Assembly: GCA_009692555.1 (NCBI GenBank)
Contig: SHYY01000058.1
Span: forward strand, 1 to 32,602
Source of the DNA: Myxococcales bacterium
GTDB taxonomy: Bacteria; Myxococcota_A; Polyangia; Palsa-1104; SHYY01
DNA: 32,602 nt
Reading direction: 5' to 3'
This document shows positions 6,274 through 14,420 of the stretch, in pieces. Position numbers and translations under genes: made by a program. The notes beneath the pieces were generated by a model. That model made no database searches and was not told where the DNA came from. It was given only the letters and a program-made list of their open reading frames with translations. Position 1 is the stretch's first letter; every line of letters starts with the position of its first letter.

Positions 6274-7284
6274 CTACCGGCTCCCGGGCGCGACCACGAC
6301 GCAGCTGCCTTCGCCCGCGAGGGCGGTGTAGCTGGCCTTCGGGGGCCACGCATAGCCGAACACCATGCACATCTCGTTGTCGCCGATCCCCTCCTTCACC
6401 GATCGGGCGAGCGTGTTTTTCCAGGTGCACGCGAAGCGCAGGCCGTTGCCCTGCCCGAGCTGCGAGAGGTCGACCGAAGGGTCGTACTGACGGAGCACAC
6501 CGTCGTCGGGGTCGTAGCCCGGCGAGTCGAGAAAGTTCTTGCCGTCGAGGGGGCCGCCGAGGAAGCCCGCCGAGAGCCGCGTGCCGAGCTTGTGCATGTG
6601 CGGCAGCACGCTCACCACGTGCATCGGATCGGGGAGATCGCAAACGCCGGTGACGGTGACCTCCGCTCCCGCCGGGATCACGAAGCCGCTGTAGACCCAG
6701 ATGAAGGGCGCCAGCTCGGTGGTGACGGTCGCTTCGTCGACGGTGTACCAGCGGTACTTCGGGGTCACGGTGAGCGGCTGCCCGGTGGGATTGAGGTAGT
6801 GCATCCGGGCGACGATCTCCTGATTTTGCGGGAGGTGGTAGGCCATCCCGTCGGGGAAGCGCTGCCACTCCACCCCCGAGATCTGCGTCGACGAGCCGAA
6901 CAAGACCGAGCCGCCGGCCGCGACGTCGACGCCCGCGTTGCCCGCGGTGCCGGGCGGGCAGGCGCGGATCCCTTCGCCGGCCGTCTTCGCGCGGGTAGTG
7001 ACGTTGCCGTGGTGCATCCCGTGGCCGACCGTGAGCGAGGCGCCACCGATGAAGCGCGAGGGCCCGAAGGCCTCCAGCGGGAAGATCCAGCATGGCTCGC
7101 GCTCCTCCCCCGGCTTGAGGTGGAAGGGCGGCACATCGGCGGAGAACCCGCCGACTACGTGGGCGGGCGGCTGTTTCTCAGGCGCCCTGCCTTCGCTCAC
7201 CGTCGGTACGGCGGGCATCGCAGGGGTCAACGAGCCGCAGCCAAAGGCGGCGAGGAGGAGGGCGAGCGAGAAGCGGCGCGTCAT
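6274..7284 (-). CDS. copper type II ascorbate-dependent monooxygenase-like lipoprotein
   Basis: The 336-residue product matches the two-domain copper monooxygenase fold of peptidylglycine and dopamine hydroxylases. All expected copper ligands can be found: H91-H92 in HGMHHGN and H162 in MHYLN for the first site; H229 and H231 in PHMHKLG and Met305 in DNEMC for the second. The N-terminus is a signal reaching AAFGC, so a lipid-anchored extracytoplasmic protein is likely, although Phe at -2 is unusual. ATG 7284 directly precedes the signal; upstream in-frame sequence has no signal character. GGAGG is only two bases before the ATG, which is too close for a normal ribosome site. The selenoprotein gene starts 55 bases downstream on the same strand. 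Substrate unknown; bacterial members often lie beside other redox proteins. Confidence 0.87.
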   Translation of the reverse strand: MTRRFSLALLLAAFGCGSLTPAMPAVPTVSEGRAPEKQPPAHVVGGFSADVPPFHLKPGEEREPCWIFPLEAFGPSRFIGGASLTVGHGMHHGNVTTRAKTAGEGIRACPPGTAGNAGVDVAAGGSVLFGSSTQISGVEWQRFPDGMAYHLPQNQEIVARMHYLNPTGQPLTVTPKYRWYTVDEATVTTELAPFIWVYSGFVIPAGAEVTVTGVCDLPDPMHVVSVLPHMHKLGTRLSAGFLGGPLDGKNFLDSPGYDPDDGVLRQYDPSVDLSQLGQGNGLRFACTWKNTLARSVKEGIGDNEMCMVFGYAWPPKASYTALAGEGSCVVVAPGSR

Positions 7285-7294
7285 GACCTCCACG

Positions 7295-7324
7295 AAGGTA
7301 CGGGAGATCGGCCGATGCTGGCAA
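7295..7324 (-). promoter_or_regulatory. candidate promoter of the copper monooxygenase operon
   Basis: On the minus strand TTGCCA (7324-7319, five of six -35 bases) is followed after 18 bases by TACCTT (7300-7295, three of six -10 bases). It lies in the 83-base divergent gap with the prepilin peptidase gene and would serve all four genes down to dcyD. Confidence 0.4.
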
Positions 7325-7355
7325 TGCGATCGCGGGGCGGGCGCCGGTTGCGTTG

Positions 7356-7361
7356 TATAAC
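7356..7361 (+). promoter_or_regulatory. -10 element placed for a leaderless prepilin peptidase message
   Basis: TATAAC matches five of six -10 bases. The GTG at 7368 is six bases further on, exactly where transcription should begin, and no ribosome site exists before it. No -35 match is visible. Confidence 0.45.
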
Positions 7362-7367
7362 GCCGGT

Positions 7368-8294
7368 GTGGAGTTCGAGGATCCGATCGCGCTCTTGGTG
7401 CGGACACCGGCCGGGCTGGTGTTCGCCGGACTGTGGGGGGCGATCTGGGGCAGCTTCTTCAACGTCGCGGTGTACCGCATCGGGGCGGCGGCGGAGGAGG
7501 ATGACAGCGCGACCTGGCTCGGCTCGGCGCGGCAGGGGCTCTCGTCGCTGCGGCGGCTGGTCCACCCGCCGTCGCGCTGTCCGGGGTGCGGGAGCGGGAT
7601 CCGCTGGTACGACAACGTGCCGGTGCTGGGCTGGGTGCTCCTCCGCGGGCGTTGCCGCGACTGCAAGATCCCGATCTCGCCGATCTATCCGGCGGTGGAG
7701 CTGGCTTCGGTGGTGCTCGCGGTGGCGATCTTCCAGCGCTTCGTGATCGACGAGCCGGCGGCGCCGGTGGTCCAGCTCTCGCGCTTCTTCGTCTACTTCT
7801 TCTTCTCCGGAACGCTGCTCGTGCTCTCGCTGATCGACGGCGACACGATGCTCCTTCCGCTGGCGATCACCCTGCCCTCGATCCCGGCCTTCTTCCTCGC
7901 CGGGCGCGCCCTCCCCGACGTCGCCGCCACCGATGCCCTGCTCGGGGCGGGCGTCGGCTTCGGCGGGCTGTTCCTGCTTCGCCACGGCTACCGCCTGATC
8001 ACCGGGCGCGAGGGGCTCGGCGGCGGCGACGAGATGCTGGTGGCGATCGTCGGGGCGCTGCTCGGCTGGAGGGCGTTGCCATTCACGCTCTTCGTCGGCG
8101 CCTCGCTCGGAATCCTGTGCGCCGTGCCGGTCCTGATCCTCGCGCGCCTGGGCCGTCCCCCGGGGGAGGGCGACCCGTCGCTGCGCCACGCCGAGGTGCC
8201 GTTTGGGCCCTTCCTTGCCTCGGCGGCGATGATCTATTTGTTCTTCGGCAGGTGGCTGTGGGCCGCGCTGAACGCGTGGGTGATCGGCGAGTGA
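7368..8294 (+). CDS. pilD: type IV prepilin peptidase (leader peptidase)
   Basis: This inner-membrane aspartic protease cuts and N-methylates type IV pilin or type II secretion pseudopilin precursors. The 308 residues show the N-terminal motif W-G-S-F-F-N-V-A-V-Y-R and the zinc-binding four-Cys domain C-P-G-C...C-R-D-C-K with I-R-W-Y-D-N-x-P-x-L-G-W. About seven hydrophobic helices follow, with the two catalytic Asp regions L-I-D-G-D and G-G-G-D. In the second, the usual G-x-G-D-x-K reads G-G-G-D-E-M, so Lys is lost. A 20-residue insertion rich in Ala, Glu and Asp separates the first motif from the Cys domain. GTG 7368 was chosen because of the TATAAC six bases before it; TTG 7353 in frame is the alternative. 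No pilin genes are adjacent. It converges with the ROK kinase gene, leaving seven bases between stops. Confidence 0.9.
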   Translation: MEFEDPIALLVRTPAGLVFAGLWGAIWGSFFNVAVYRIGAAAEEDDSATWLGSARQGLSSLRRLVHPPSRCPGCGSGIRWYDNVPVLGWVLLRGRCRDCKIPISPIYPAVELASVVLAVAIFQRFVIDEPAAPVVQLSRFFVYFFFSGTLLVLSLIDGDTMLLPLAITLPSIPAFFLAGRALPDVAATDALLGAGVGFGGLFLLRHGYRLITGREGLGGGDEMLVAIVGALLGWRALPFTLFVGASLGILCAVPVLILARLGRPPGEGDPSLRHAEVPFGPFLASAAMIYLFFGRWLWAALNAWVIGE

Positions 8295-8301
8295 GGTCGC
8301 C

Positions 8302-9303
8302 TCAGCTGATCACGCCGGCGGCGATCAGCGCCGCGGCGCCGAGCACGCCCGCGGTGTCGCCGAGCGCGGTGGCGACGATCACCGCAGCCTCGGCGCTGGG
8401 CCCGTTGACCGCCTCCTGGTAGGCGGCGAGGACGAGCTCGCGGAGGCGCGGTGCCCCTTCCCACACGCCGCCGCCGAGGACCACCCGCGATGGGTTCAGG
8501 AGCGTGACCGCGTTCGCGATCGCGAGGCCGAGCAGCGGCGCCACCTCGCCCCACAGCGCGCAGGCGTAGGCATCGCCCGCGCGAACCGCTTCGTCGAGGT
8601 GGCCGGCGTGAACGCGCTCCGCGCCACCCGCGATCTGTACTGCGAGGCTAACTTCCCTTACCGCGTCAGCGGGGTTGTCTCGGCGGGAGCCGAAGCTGGC
8701 TTTTCCCGTCGCCAGGTCCTGGCGCGCCCGGGTCGCCAGGTTCCTCCCCGAGGCGTAGGCCTCGATGCAGCCGCGCGCTCCACAGCCGCAGAGGCGACCT
8801 CCAGGGACCACCTTCATGTGCCCGAACTCGCCCGCGAGGTGGCTGGCTCCGATGGTGAGCTTCCCGTCGGTGACGATGCCCGCGCCGATGCCGGTGCCGA
8901 CGAACACGCACAGCACGTCACGCGCTCCCCGGGCGGCGCCGAAGCAGGTCTCGCCGAAGGCGATCGCGTTCAGATCGTTGTACAGCTCCACCGACGGTCC
9001 GAGGCGGGCGCGGAGGAGTCCGCGAAAATCGACATCGCGCCAGCCGAAGTTGGGCGCGTTGGCGACGACGCCGGTCCAGCCGCGCAGCATCCCGGCGAAG
9101 CCGATCCCGACGCCGCGCAGCGCAGCCCCGTCCGCGACGCGCTCCACCAGCGTCTGCACGAGATCGGCCACCGCCTCCGGCGTGCGATCCCCGACGGGCG
9201 CCCGCTCCTCTGCGAGGACGCGCCCGCCTCCGTCGAGATCCACCACCGCCGCCCGGAGGTTCGTGCCACCGAGATCGACGCCCACCAGCACGTGCGAGGT
9301 CAT
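8302..9303 (-). CDS. ROK-family sugar kinase (glucokinase/mannokinase type)
   Basis: The 333-residue cytoplasmic enzyme should phosphorylate a hexose at C6 with ATP. It carries the N-terminal phosphate loop V-D-L-G-G-T-N-L-R-A-A, the catalytic Asp in L-Y-N-D-L-N-A-I-A-F-G-E, the G-T-G-I-G-A-G-I loop, and the ROK signature with E-F-G-H and the zinc-binding C-G-C-G-x-x-G-C-x-E. The C-terminal L-N-P-S-x-V-V-L-G-G-G-V completes the fold. No helix-turn-helix precedes the kinase, so it is an enzyme rather than a ROK repressor. ATG 9303 lies two bases after the manB stop, which implies tight coupling. GTG 9309 is an alternative overlapping start. With manB and manC the natural reading is a sugar-to-GDP-mannose route, suggesting mannose as possible substrate, but specificity cannot be read from the sequence. 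Confidence 0.9.
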   Translation of the reverse strand: MTSHVLVGVDLGGTNLRAAVVDLDGGGRVLAEERAPVGDRTPEAVADLVQTLVERVADGAALRGVGIGFAGMLRGWTGVVANAPNFGWRDVDFRGLLRARLGPSVELYNDLNAIAFGETCFGAARGARDVLCVFVGTGIGAGIVTDGKLTIGASHLAGEFGHMKVVPGGRLCGCGARGCIEAYASGRNLATRARQDLATGKASFGSRRDNPADAVREVSLAVQIAGGAERVHAGHLDEAVRAGDAYACALWGEVAPLLGLAIANAVTLLNPSRVVLGGGVWEGAPRLRELVLAAYQEAVNGPSAEAAVIVATALGDTAGVLGAAALIAAGVIS

Positions 9304-9305
9304 GC

Positions 9306-10682
9306 TCACCGTGTCAGAGCCGCCATCTCGGCGCGGATCGCCCGCAGGCCGTCCTCGACGGTGGCGCGGATCACCGCCAGCCGCTCCGGCGACGACGCCT
9401 CGAAGCGCATCACCAGCACCGGGCCCGTGTTCGAGGCCCGCACCAGGCCCCAGCCATCGGCGAACTTCACGCGCGCCCCGTCGATGTCGATCACCTCGTG
9501 ATCGCGCCGGAAGCGCTCCACCGCGCGCCGCACCACGTCGAACTTGATCTCGTCGGGGCAGTCGAGCCGGATCTCGGGGGTGTTGAAGAGCACCGGCAGC
9601 GAGTCGACGTGCTCGGCCAGCGTGCAAGGCGAGCGCGAGAGCAGCTCGCACAGGCGCGCCGCGGCATAGATCGCGTCGTCGAAGCCGAGGTAGCGGTGTG
9701 CGAAGAAGATGTGCCCCGACATCTCTCCGGCGAGCAGCGCGTGCTCCTCCTTCATCTTCACCTTGATCAGCGAATGGCCGACCTTCCACATGATCGCGCG
9801 CCCGCCGGCCCGCTCGATCTCGTCGTAGAGCGCCTGCGAGCACTTCACCTCGGAGACGAAGGTCGCCCCCGGCTGCTCGGCGAGGATCGCTCGCGCGAAG
9901 AGAATCATCAGCTGATCGCCCCACACGATCCTTCCCTTCGCATCGACGACGCCGATCCGATCGGCGTCCCCGTCGAGGGCGATCCCCACCTCGGCGCCGG
10001 TCTCGGCGACCTTCGCGCGCAGTGCTTCGACGTTCGCCTCGACGGTGGGGTCGGGGTGATGGTTCGGGAAGCGGCCGTCCATGTCGCAGAACAGCGGGGT
10101 GACATCGAAGCCGAGCCGCCGCAGGAGCGGGACGCAGGTGACGCCGCCGGTGCCGTTGCCGCCGTCGACCACGACCTGGAAGCGGCGCTTTCCCATCGAG
10201 AGAGCGCGCTCGGCGTGATCGAGGTAGGCGGTCTGCAGGTCGGTGATCGCGACGCTGCCGGCGGCGTCGGCGACGTGGAAGTCGCGCGCCTCGACGAGGC
10301 GGCGGAGCGCCTGGATCTCCTCGCCGTGGATGGTGGACTTGCCGCGCAGGATCTTGAATCCGTTGTCCTCCGCCGGGTTGTGGCTCCCGGTGATCATCAC
10401 GCCGCCGTCGCTGTCGAGGTGGAAGACCGCGAAGTAGAGCAGCGGGGTGGAGACGATCCCGACGTCGGTGACGGCGAGGCCGGTGGAGAGGAGCCCGTCG
10501 AGCAGCCGCTCGTGGATCCGCGGCGAAGTGACCCGGCAGTCGCGCCCGAGGGCCACCTTCTTCGCGCCGGCGCGGTGCAGGTGGGTCCCGATGGCGCGGC
10601 CGAGATCGTGGACGAAGGCGGGGTCGAGATCGCGATCGGCCACGCCGCGGATATCGTACTCACGGAAGACGCGGGGGTTCAT
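9306..10682 (-). CDS. manB: phosphomannomutase / phosphoglucomutase
   Basis: This enzyme interconverts mannose-6-phosphate and mannose-1-phosphate, and often the glucose phosphates. The 458 residues carry all four family signatures: phosphoserine loop T-G-S-H-N-P (Ser100), metal loop D-G-D-A-D-R (Asp237, 239, 241), sugar-recognition loop G-E-M-S-G-H (319-324), and phosphate-binding loop R-A-S-N-T-G-P near residue 421. The length is that of the bacterial AlgC/ManB type. It lies 30 bases after manC and two bases before the ROK kinase gene. The dual mannose/glucose specificity of this family means it may also supply glucose-1-phosphate. No own promoter is apparent in the short gap to manC. Confidence 0.94.
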   Translation of the reverse strand: MNPRVFREYDIRGVADRDLDPAFVHDLGRAIGTHLHRAGAKKVALGRDCRVTSPRIHERLLDGLLSTGLAVTDVGIVSTPLLYFAVFHLDSDGGVMITGSHNPAEDNGFKILRGKSTIHGEEIQALRRLVEARDFHVADAAGSVAITDLQTAYLDHAERALSMGKRRFQVVVDGGNGTGGVTCVPLLRRLGFDVTPLFCDMDGRFPNHHPDPTVEANVEALRAKVAETGAEVGIALDGDADRIGVVDAKGRIVWGDQLMILFARAILAEQPGATFVSEVKCSQALYDEIERAGGRAIMWKVGHSLIKVKMKEEHALLAGEMSGHIFFAHRYLGFDDAIYAAARLCELLSRSPCTLAEHVDSLPVLFNTPEIRLDCPDEIKFDVVRRAVERFRRDHEVIDIDGARVKFADGWGLVRASNTGPVLVMRFEASSPERLAVIRATVEDGLRAIRAEMAALTR

Positions 10683-10712
10683 GGCGCGGGAGCTTAACCT
10701 TACAGGAGAAGC

Positions 10713-11771
10713 CTACAAGTAGGGATCGCGGCGGGCGGCTTCGAGCGCTTCGACGATTTTTTTCACGTCCTGGGCGCGCTCCTTCGGCAGCACCAGGACG
10801 GCGTCGGCGGTGGCGATGATCACCAGGTCGGAGACGCCCACCGCCGCGACCACGATCCGCCCATCGCCGACCAGCACGTTGCCCCGCGCATCGATCGCGA
10901 TCGCCTCGCCGACCACGGTGTTGCCGTCGCTGTCGGGCGGGCGGACCTCGGGGAGGGCGGCCCATGAGCCGACGTCGCTCCAGCCGATATCGGCCGGGAC
11001 GACGTACATCGCCCCGGGCAGCTTCTCCATCACGCCGTAGTCGATCGAGATCCTCGGCGCAGTCGGGTAGAGCGAGTCGACCTGCGCCGGGTCGGCGGCG
11101 ATCGTGTCGAGGATTCGCCCGAGGTCGGGCATGTGGCGCCCGATCTCGTCGAGGATGCGCGCGGCCGAGAAGAAGAACATCCCGGCGTTCCACAGGTACT
11201 CGCCCGAGGCCAGGTAGCCCAGGGCGGTGGCGTGATCGGGCTTCTCGACGAAGCGCAGCACCCGCCGCGCCCACGGCTGCTGCTCCGACGGTGGGCCGCA
11301 GTGGATGTAGCCGAAGCCGGTCTCGGGACGGGTGGGGTGGATCCCGAGGGTGACCACCTCCCCGGCGGCGGCGGTGACCAGGGCCTGCTGCACCGCAGCA
11401 ATGAACGCCCGCTCGTCACGCACCGCCTGATCCGAGGGCAGGACGGCCATCACGCCGTCCGGATCGCGCGCCCGCACCGCCAGCGCCGCGAGCCCGATGC
11501 AGGGGGCGGTGTTGCGCGCCAGCGGCTCGGCCACCACGTTCTCCGACGGCAGCCACGGGAGCGCGCGCCGCACCTCCTCGACCTGGGAGGCGGCGGTCAC
11601 CACCAGCACCCGCTCGCCCGGGACGATCGAGGAGCAGCGGCGCGCGGTCGCCGCGAGGAGCGTCTCGTCGCCCGGGAGGAGCGGCAGGAACTGCTTCGGG
11701 AGCCGCCGACGCGACAGCGGCCACAGGCGCGTGCCGCTGCCGCCGGCGAGGATGACGACCCAGTTGGTCAT
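10713..11771 (-). CDS. manC: mannose-1-phosphate guanylyltransferase (GDP-mannose pyrophosphorylase)
   Basis: The enzyme makes GDP-mannose from mannose-1-phosphate and GTP. Its 352 residues open with L-A-G-G-S-G-T-R-L-W-P-L-S and P-K-Q-F-L (nucleotide binding). The P-S-D-Q loop, the G-F-G-Y-I region, F-V-E-K-P, W-N-A-G-M-F-F-F and S-I-D-Y-G-V-M-E-K follow, all typical of the family. It ends where the nucleotidyltransferase ends and lacks the extra 100 or more residues of bifunctional enzymes that also carry phosphomannose isomerase, so mannose-6-phosphate must come from a separate enzyme or from a mannokinase. ATG 11771 was chosen because it starts directly at the Rossmann-like strand; the longer upstream opening is the antisense shadow of the neighbouring lipoprotein gene. 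The 44-base gap to that lipoprotein gene is GC-only with no visible promoter. Confidence 0.94.
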   Translation of the reverse strand: MTNWVVILAGGSGTRLWPLSRRRLPKQFLPLLPGDETLLAATARRCSSIVPGERVLVVTAASQVEEVRRALPWLPSENVVAEPLARNTAPCIGLAALAVRARDPDGVMAVLPSDQAVRDERAFIAAVQQALVTAAAGEVVTLGIHPTRPETGFGYIHCGPPSEQQPWARRVLRFVEKPDHATALGYLASGEYLWNAGMFFFSAARILDEIGRHMPDLGRILDTIAADPAQVDSLYPTAPRISIDYGVMEKLPGAMYVVPADIGWSDVGSWAALPEVRPPDSDGNTVVGEAIAIDARGNVLVGDGRIVVAAVGVSDLVIIATADAVLVLPKERAQDVKKIVEALEAARRDPYL

Positions 11772-11815
11772 TTCAGTGGAGTGAGGCGAGGCGCGGTGGA
11801 GCCCGAGGGTGGAGC

Positions 11816-12835
11816 CTAGTACTTGCCGGTCTTGCCTTCGAAGCCGAGACCGAGCGACAACGAGTCCTTCTTCGCGTTGTCCTTGGCAGGCTTGTAGGAG
11901 CCGTCGGCGGCGTAGACCTGGATGTCCGGCGCGAGGACATTGGTGATGATCGAGTTGGTCGCGACTTCGCAGACGTCGATCTTGCCGTCGATCTTCGCCA
12001 TCGAGCCGTCCTTGTTGGCGCAGCCGCCGGTGTCGAAGATCTGGAGCACCTGCATCGCGGTGCTCGTGCACATCTTGCCAGCGCCGCCATCGGCCGCGCC
12101 ACCGTCGGCCGGCTTCACGCCGCCGTCCGCGCCGGCCATGCCGCCGCAGCCCTCGACCTGCTTCGAGAGCAGCGAGGCCACCGACGGAATGATCTTCTCC
12201 TGGATGTCGGCGTTCTTGATCGAGCCGTGGAGCTGGCCGTTCATCAGGCCTTCCTTGGTGACATTCATCGAGATGTGGGCGCCGTTCACGACGAGGACCA
12301 GCGGATCGACGCCCGCGCCGAGGAGCGGGAGACTGATCGAGACGGCGACGGGCGTCTTGGTGGTTACCGGGTTGTTGGTGGTGAGCTTGCCGGAGGCGAT
12401 CTTGCCGAACAGGTCCGCGGGCTTCTGGCTGTCGTCCTTGGTGAACATGCCCGTCCCGCTGAAGTCGGGCATCTTCATCGACTTGCCGAGGTACATCGTC
12501 ACGCCGACGTTGGAGGCGGTGGTGAGGCTGGTTGCCTTGACGCTGAAGAGGAGGATCACGCTGCCGGCTGCGACCGAGTCGTCAATGCCGGCCTGGGGCA
12601 TGAGGCCGTTGGAGGCCAGCGCGCCGATGATGTTGCCGAGCGCGTTGTCGACGCGGTTGTCGCCGTTCAGGTCGATGGCGTAGTCGGAGCGCTGCGCCGG
12701 GACGAGCAGCCTGGTGACGACGTACTGGCTGTCGGTACCCTCCGCCATCGTGGTGTCCTTCTCGGCGGGCACATCGGTCATCGAGGTGCCACAGCCGGCA
12801 AATCCCAACATGGCTGCAAACAGAGCGGGCTTCAT
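11816..12835 (-). CDS. lipoprotein of unknown function with EF-hand-like loop
   Basis: The 339-residue product has a short lipoprotein signal ending in GFAGC (Cys15). Near residue 55 the segment D-L-N-G-D-N-R-V-D-N-A-L-G-N-I-I-G-A-L resembles a calcium-binding EF-hand or dockerin-type loop followed by a helix. A middle region of beta-strand character (about 90-200) follows, then a Gly/Ala/Asp linker (GVKPADGGAADGGAG) with Cys on both sides, and a C-terminal part with D-T-G-G-C-A-N-K-D-G-S and a second D-x-x-x-D-G pattern. AAAGGGA seven bases upstream supports the ATG. It precedes manC on the same strand by 44 bases. I do not recognise the family. Its place upstream of the GDP-mannose genes may be accidental. 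Confidence 0.8.
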   Translation of the reverse strand: MKPALFAAMLGFAGCGTSMTDVPAEKDTTMAEGTDSQYVVTRLLVPAQRSDYAIDLNGDNRVDNALGNIIGALASNGLMPQAGIDDSVAAGSVILLFSVKATSLTTASNVGVTMYLGKSMKMPDFSGTGMFTKDDSQKPADLFGKIASGKLTTNNPVTTKTPVAVSISLPLLGAGVDPLVLVVNGAHISMNVTKEGLMNGQLHGSIKNADIQEKIIPSVASLLSKQVEGCGGMAGADGGVKPADGGAADGGAGKMCTSTAMQVLQIFDTGGCANKDGSMAKIDGKIDVCEVATNSIITNVLAPDIQVYAADGSYKPAKDNAKKDSLSLGLGFEGKTGKY

Positions 12836-12958
12836 TCGTTAGTCCCTTTCTTTCTTATGGTGGACCGCAGGTTCGACCGCTTTTACCCCAAGCCGTCGCC
12901 AGGTCGCAAGGAATATTGCAGTGCGGGTGGTCACGCTCAAGTCACCCTCGGCCAGCGA

Positions 12959-12988
12959 TTGACTTGGCGGCGCCTCGCCGGTTAGGCT
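12959..12988 (+). promoter_or_regulatory. weak promoter candidate for the DUF4388 gene
   Basis: TTGACT at 12959-12964 matches five of six -35 bases. After 18 bases comes TAGGCT at 12983-12988, only three of six -10 bases. It lies in the 199-base divergent gap between the lipoprotein and DUF4388 genes. Confidence 0.3.
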
Positions 12989-13034
12989 GCTCCGTCGGTG
13001 TGAGATGACCAGCGTTCTCGTCGGTGGTGATGTG

Positions 13035-14375
13035 ATGGGCTTCAGCTGGAGCGGTACGCTGGGCCCGACCGAGCTGCGGGCAGTCTACGCCCGCTGCGCC
13101 GACGTGCGCCTTTCGGGGCTGCTCGAGCTTCGCGATGGGCAGAAGCACGCCGAGGTGGTGTTCATCGGCGGCGAGGCGGTGGAGACGCGGGGCGGCGATA
13201 CGAAGGAGGTCAAGCTCTGGCAGCGCGGAACCTTCTTCGTGACGCAGCGGGTGCCGAACCTGGGCGGCGAGCTGACCGAGGGGCTGCGCCTCGAGGGGGA
13301 GCTCCTCGAAGCGAACCCAAAGGAGCTGATCCGGCACTGCCAGGACGCGCGGCTGAGCGCGGAGCTCGAGCTCAAGCGACCGACCGGACAGCGGGCGGTG
13401 GTGCGGTTCGCGCACGGGAAGGTGGAGAGCACCGAGCTCGACGGGCGGGCGGAGCTGTCGGCGCTCGGGCGGATCGGATCGTGGCTCGACGGGCACTACG
13501 CGATCGCGCTCAGGCCGCTGTTCGGCGAGCAGGCGCCGCCGCCGCCGCCGCGGGCCGTAGGCGGGACGGATCCGGCGCAGATGTTCGATCTCACGAGGCC
13601 GGTGCAGCTGCCCTACTACGATGACCCGCGCGCGCGGTCGCGGGCGCCGCGGGACGAGCCGCTGGACGACGAGCCGTCCTTGGACTCGGGCATGACGATG
13701 CAGCTGGGGGCCATCCAGCAGGAGGGCCCCTCCGACGACGGGACGGCGATGATCGCCCCGCTGCCGGCGCCGCCGCGTCCTCGGACCGGCGATCGGACGT
13801 CGCTGACCCGGCTGCCCAAGGGGATGCGGGGGCGGCCGTCGCGCCGCATGATGATCATCGCGATCGCCGCCGTGGTCGGCCTGCTCGCGGCCGTGCTCGC
13901 GATCGTCGTGCCGGGGCTGTTCGAAACTCCCGCCGAGCCGACCGAGGAGCACAGGCCGGCGCCCTCGCGCGGCGCCGCGGGTGCAAGGCCGGTGAAGGAG
14001 GGGGTGCCCGAGAGCCCGCTGCCGACGGTGGTATCGGAAGAGCGCACCGAGGAGGCTCGCCAGTGCGTCGCGCGCGGGCGGAAGGCGATGGTGGAGGGGA
14101 AGCTGAAGTCGGCGGCGGCCGAGTTCGCCGCGGCGCGGTCGATCGCGCCCCAGGGCACGTTCCTCGACCGGCTGGAGCGAATGGCGCAGGGCAAGACGGG
14201 TGACGCCGAGCTGATGATCCATGGCAAGGGCTCGCTCACCGTCGATGGGCATCGCTTCCCGTCGCCGCGCCGGCTGAGGCTCGCGGCGGGGCCGCATTCG
14301 ATCGGCGTGGGCGCCGCGGCGGAGGAGGTTGTGTTCGGGCGAGGCGAGCGGGTCCGCCGGAAGGCGGTGCGCTAG
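13035..14375 (+). CDS. DUF4388-domain membrane protein
   Basis: From ATG 13035 the product has 446 residues. The N-terminal 100 residues match DUF4388 (PatA-type) domains, with the diagnostic L-S-G-L-L-E-L-R-D-G...V-F-I-G-G-E-A-V-E-T. A second similar unit follows to about residue 175 (S-A-E-L-E-L-K-R...F-A-H-G-K-V). A disordered Pro/Asp-rich stretch leads to one transmembrane helix at about 272-297, then a short extracytoplasmic part with a helical repeat-like segment rich in Ala and Arg. In this family the domain sits in signalling and regulatory proteins. ATG 13035 gives the normal M-G-F-S-W-S-G-T-L opening and has GGTGGTGA just upstream; ATG 13005 is the longer alternative. It leads a likely three-gene unit with the FHA and hydrolase genes. 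Confidence 0.75.
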   Translation: MGFSWSGTLGPTELRAVYARCADVRLSGLLELRDGQKHAEVVFIGGEAVETRGGDTKEVKLWQRGTFFVTQRVPNLGGELTEGLRLEGELLEANPKELIRHCQDARLSAELELKRPTGQRAVVRFAHGKVESTELDGRAELSALGRIGSWLDGHYAIALRPLFGEQAPPPPPRAVGGTDPAQMFDLTRPVQLPYYDDPRARSRAPRDEPLDDEPSLDSGMTMQLGAIQQEGPSDDGTAMIAPLPAPPRPRTGDRTSLTRLPKGMRGRPSRRMMIIAIAAVVGLLAAVLAIVVPGLFETPAEPTEEHRPAPSRGAAGARPVKEGVPESPLPTVVSEERTEEARQCVARGRKAMVEGKLKSAAAEFAAARSIAPQGTFLDRLERMAQGKTGDAELMIHGKGSLTVDGHRFPSPRRLRLAAGPHSIGVGAAAEEVVFGRGERVRRKAVR

Positions 14376-14420
14376 GCAGGCTCGGGCAGGCTCCCCGATC
14401 TTCCGTTGTGCACGGCCCCG

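Noticed and set aside
4536-6653. 705-codon open frame on the plus strand across the selenoprotein gene
   Set aside because: It is an antisense shadow: Arg/Leu-rich with no domain, and it covers well-supported genes on the other strand.
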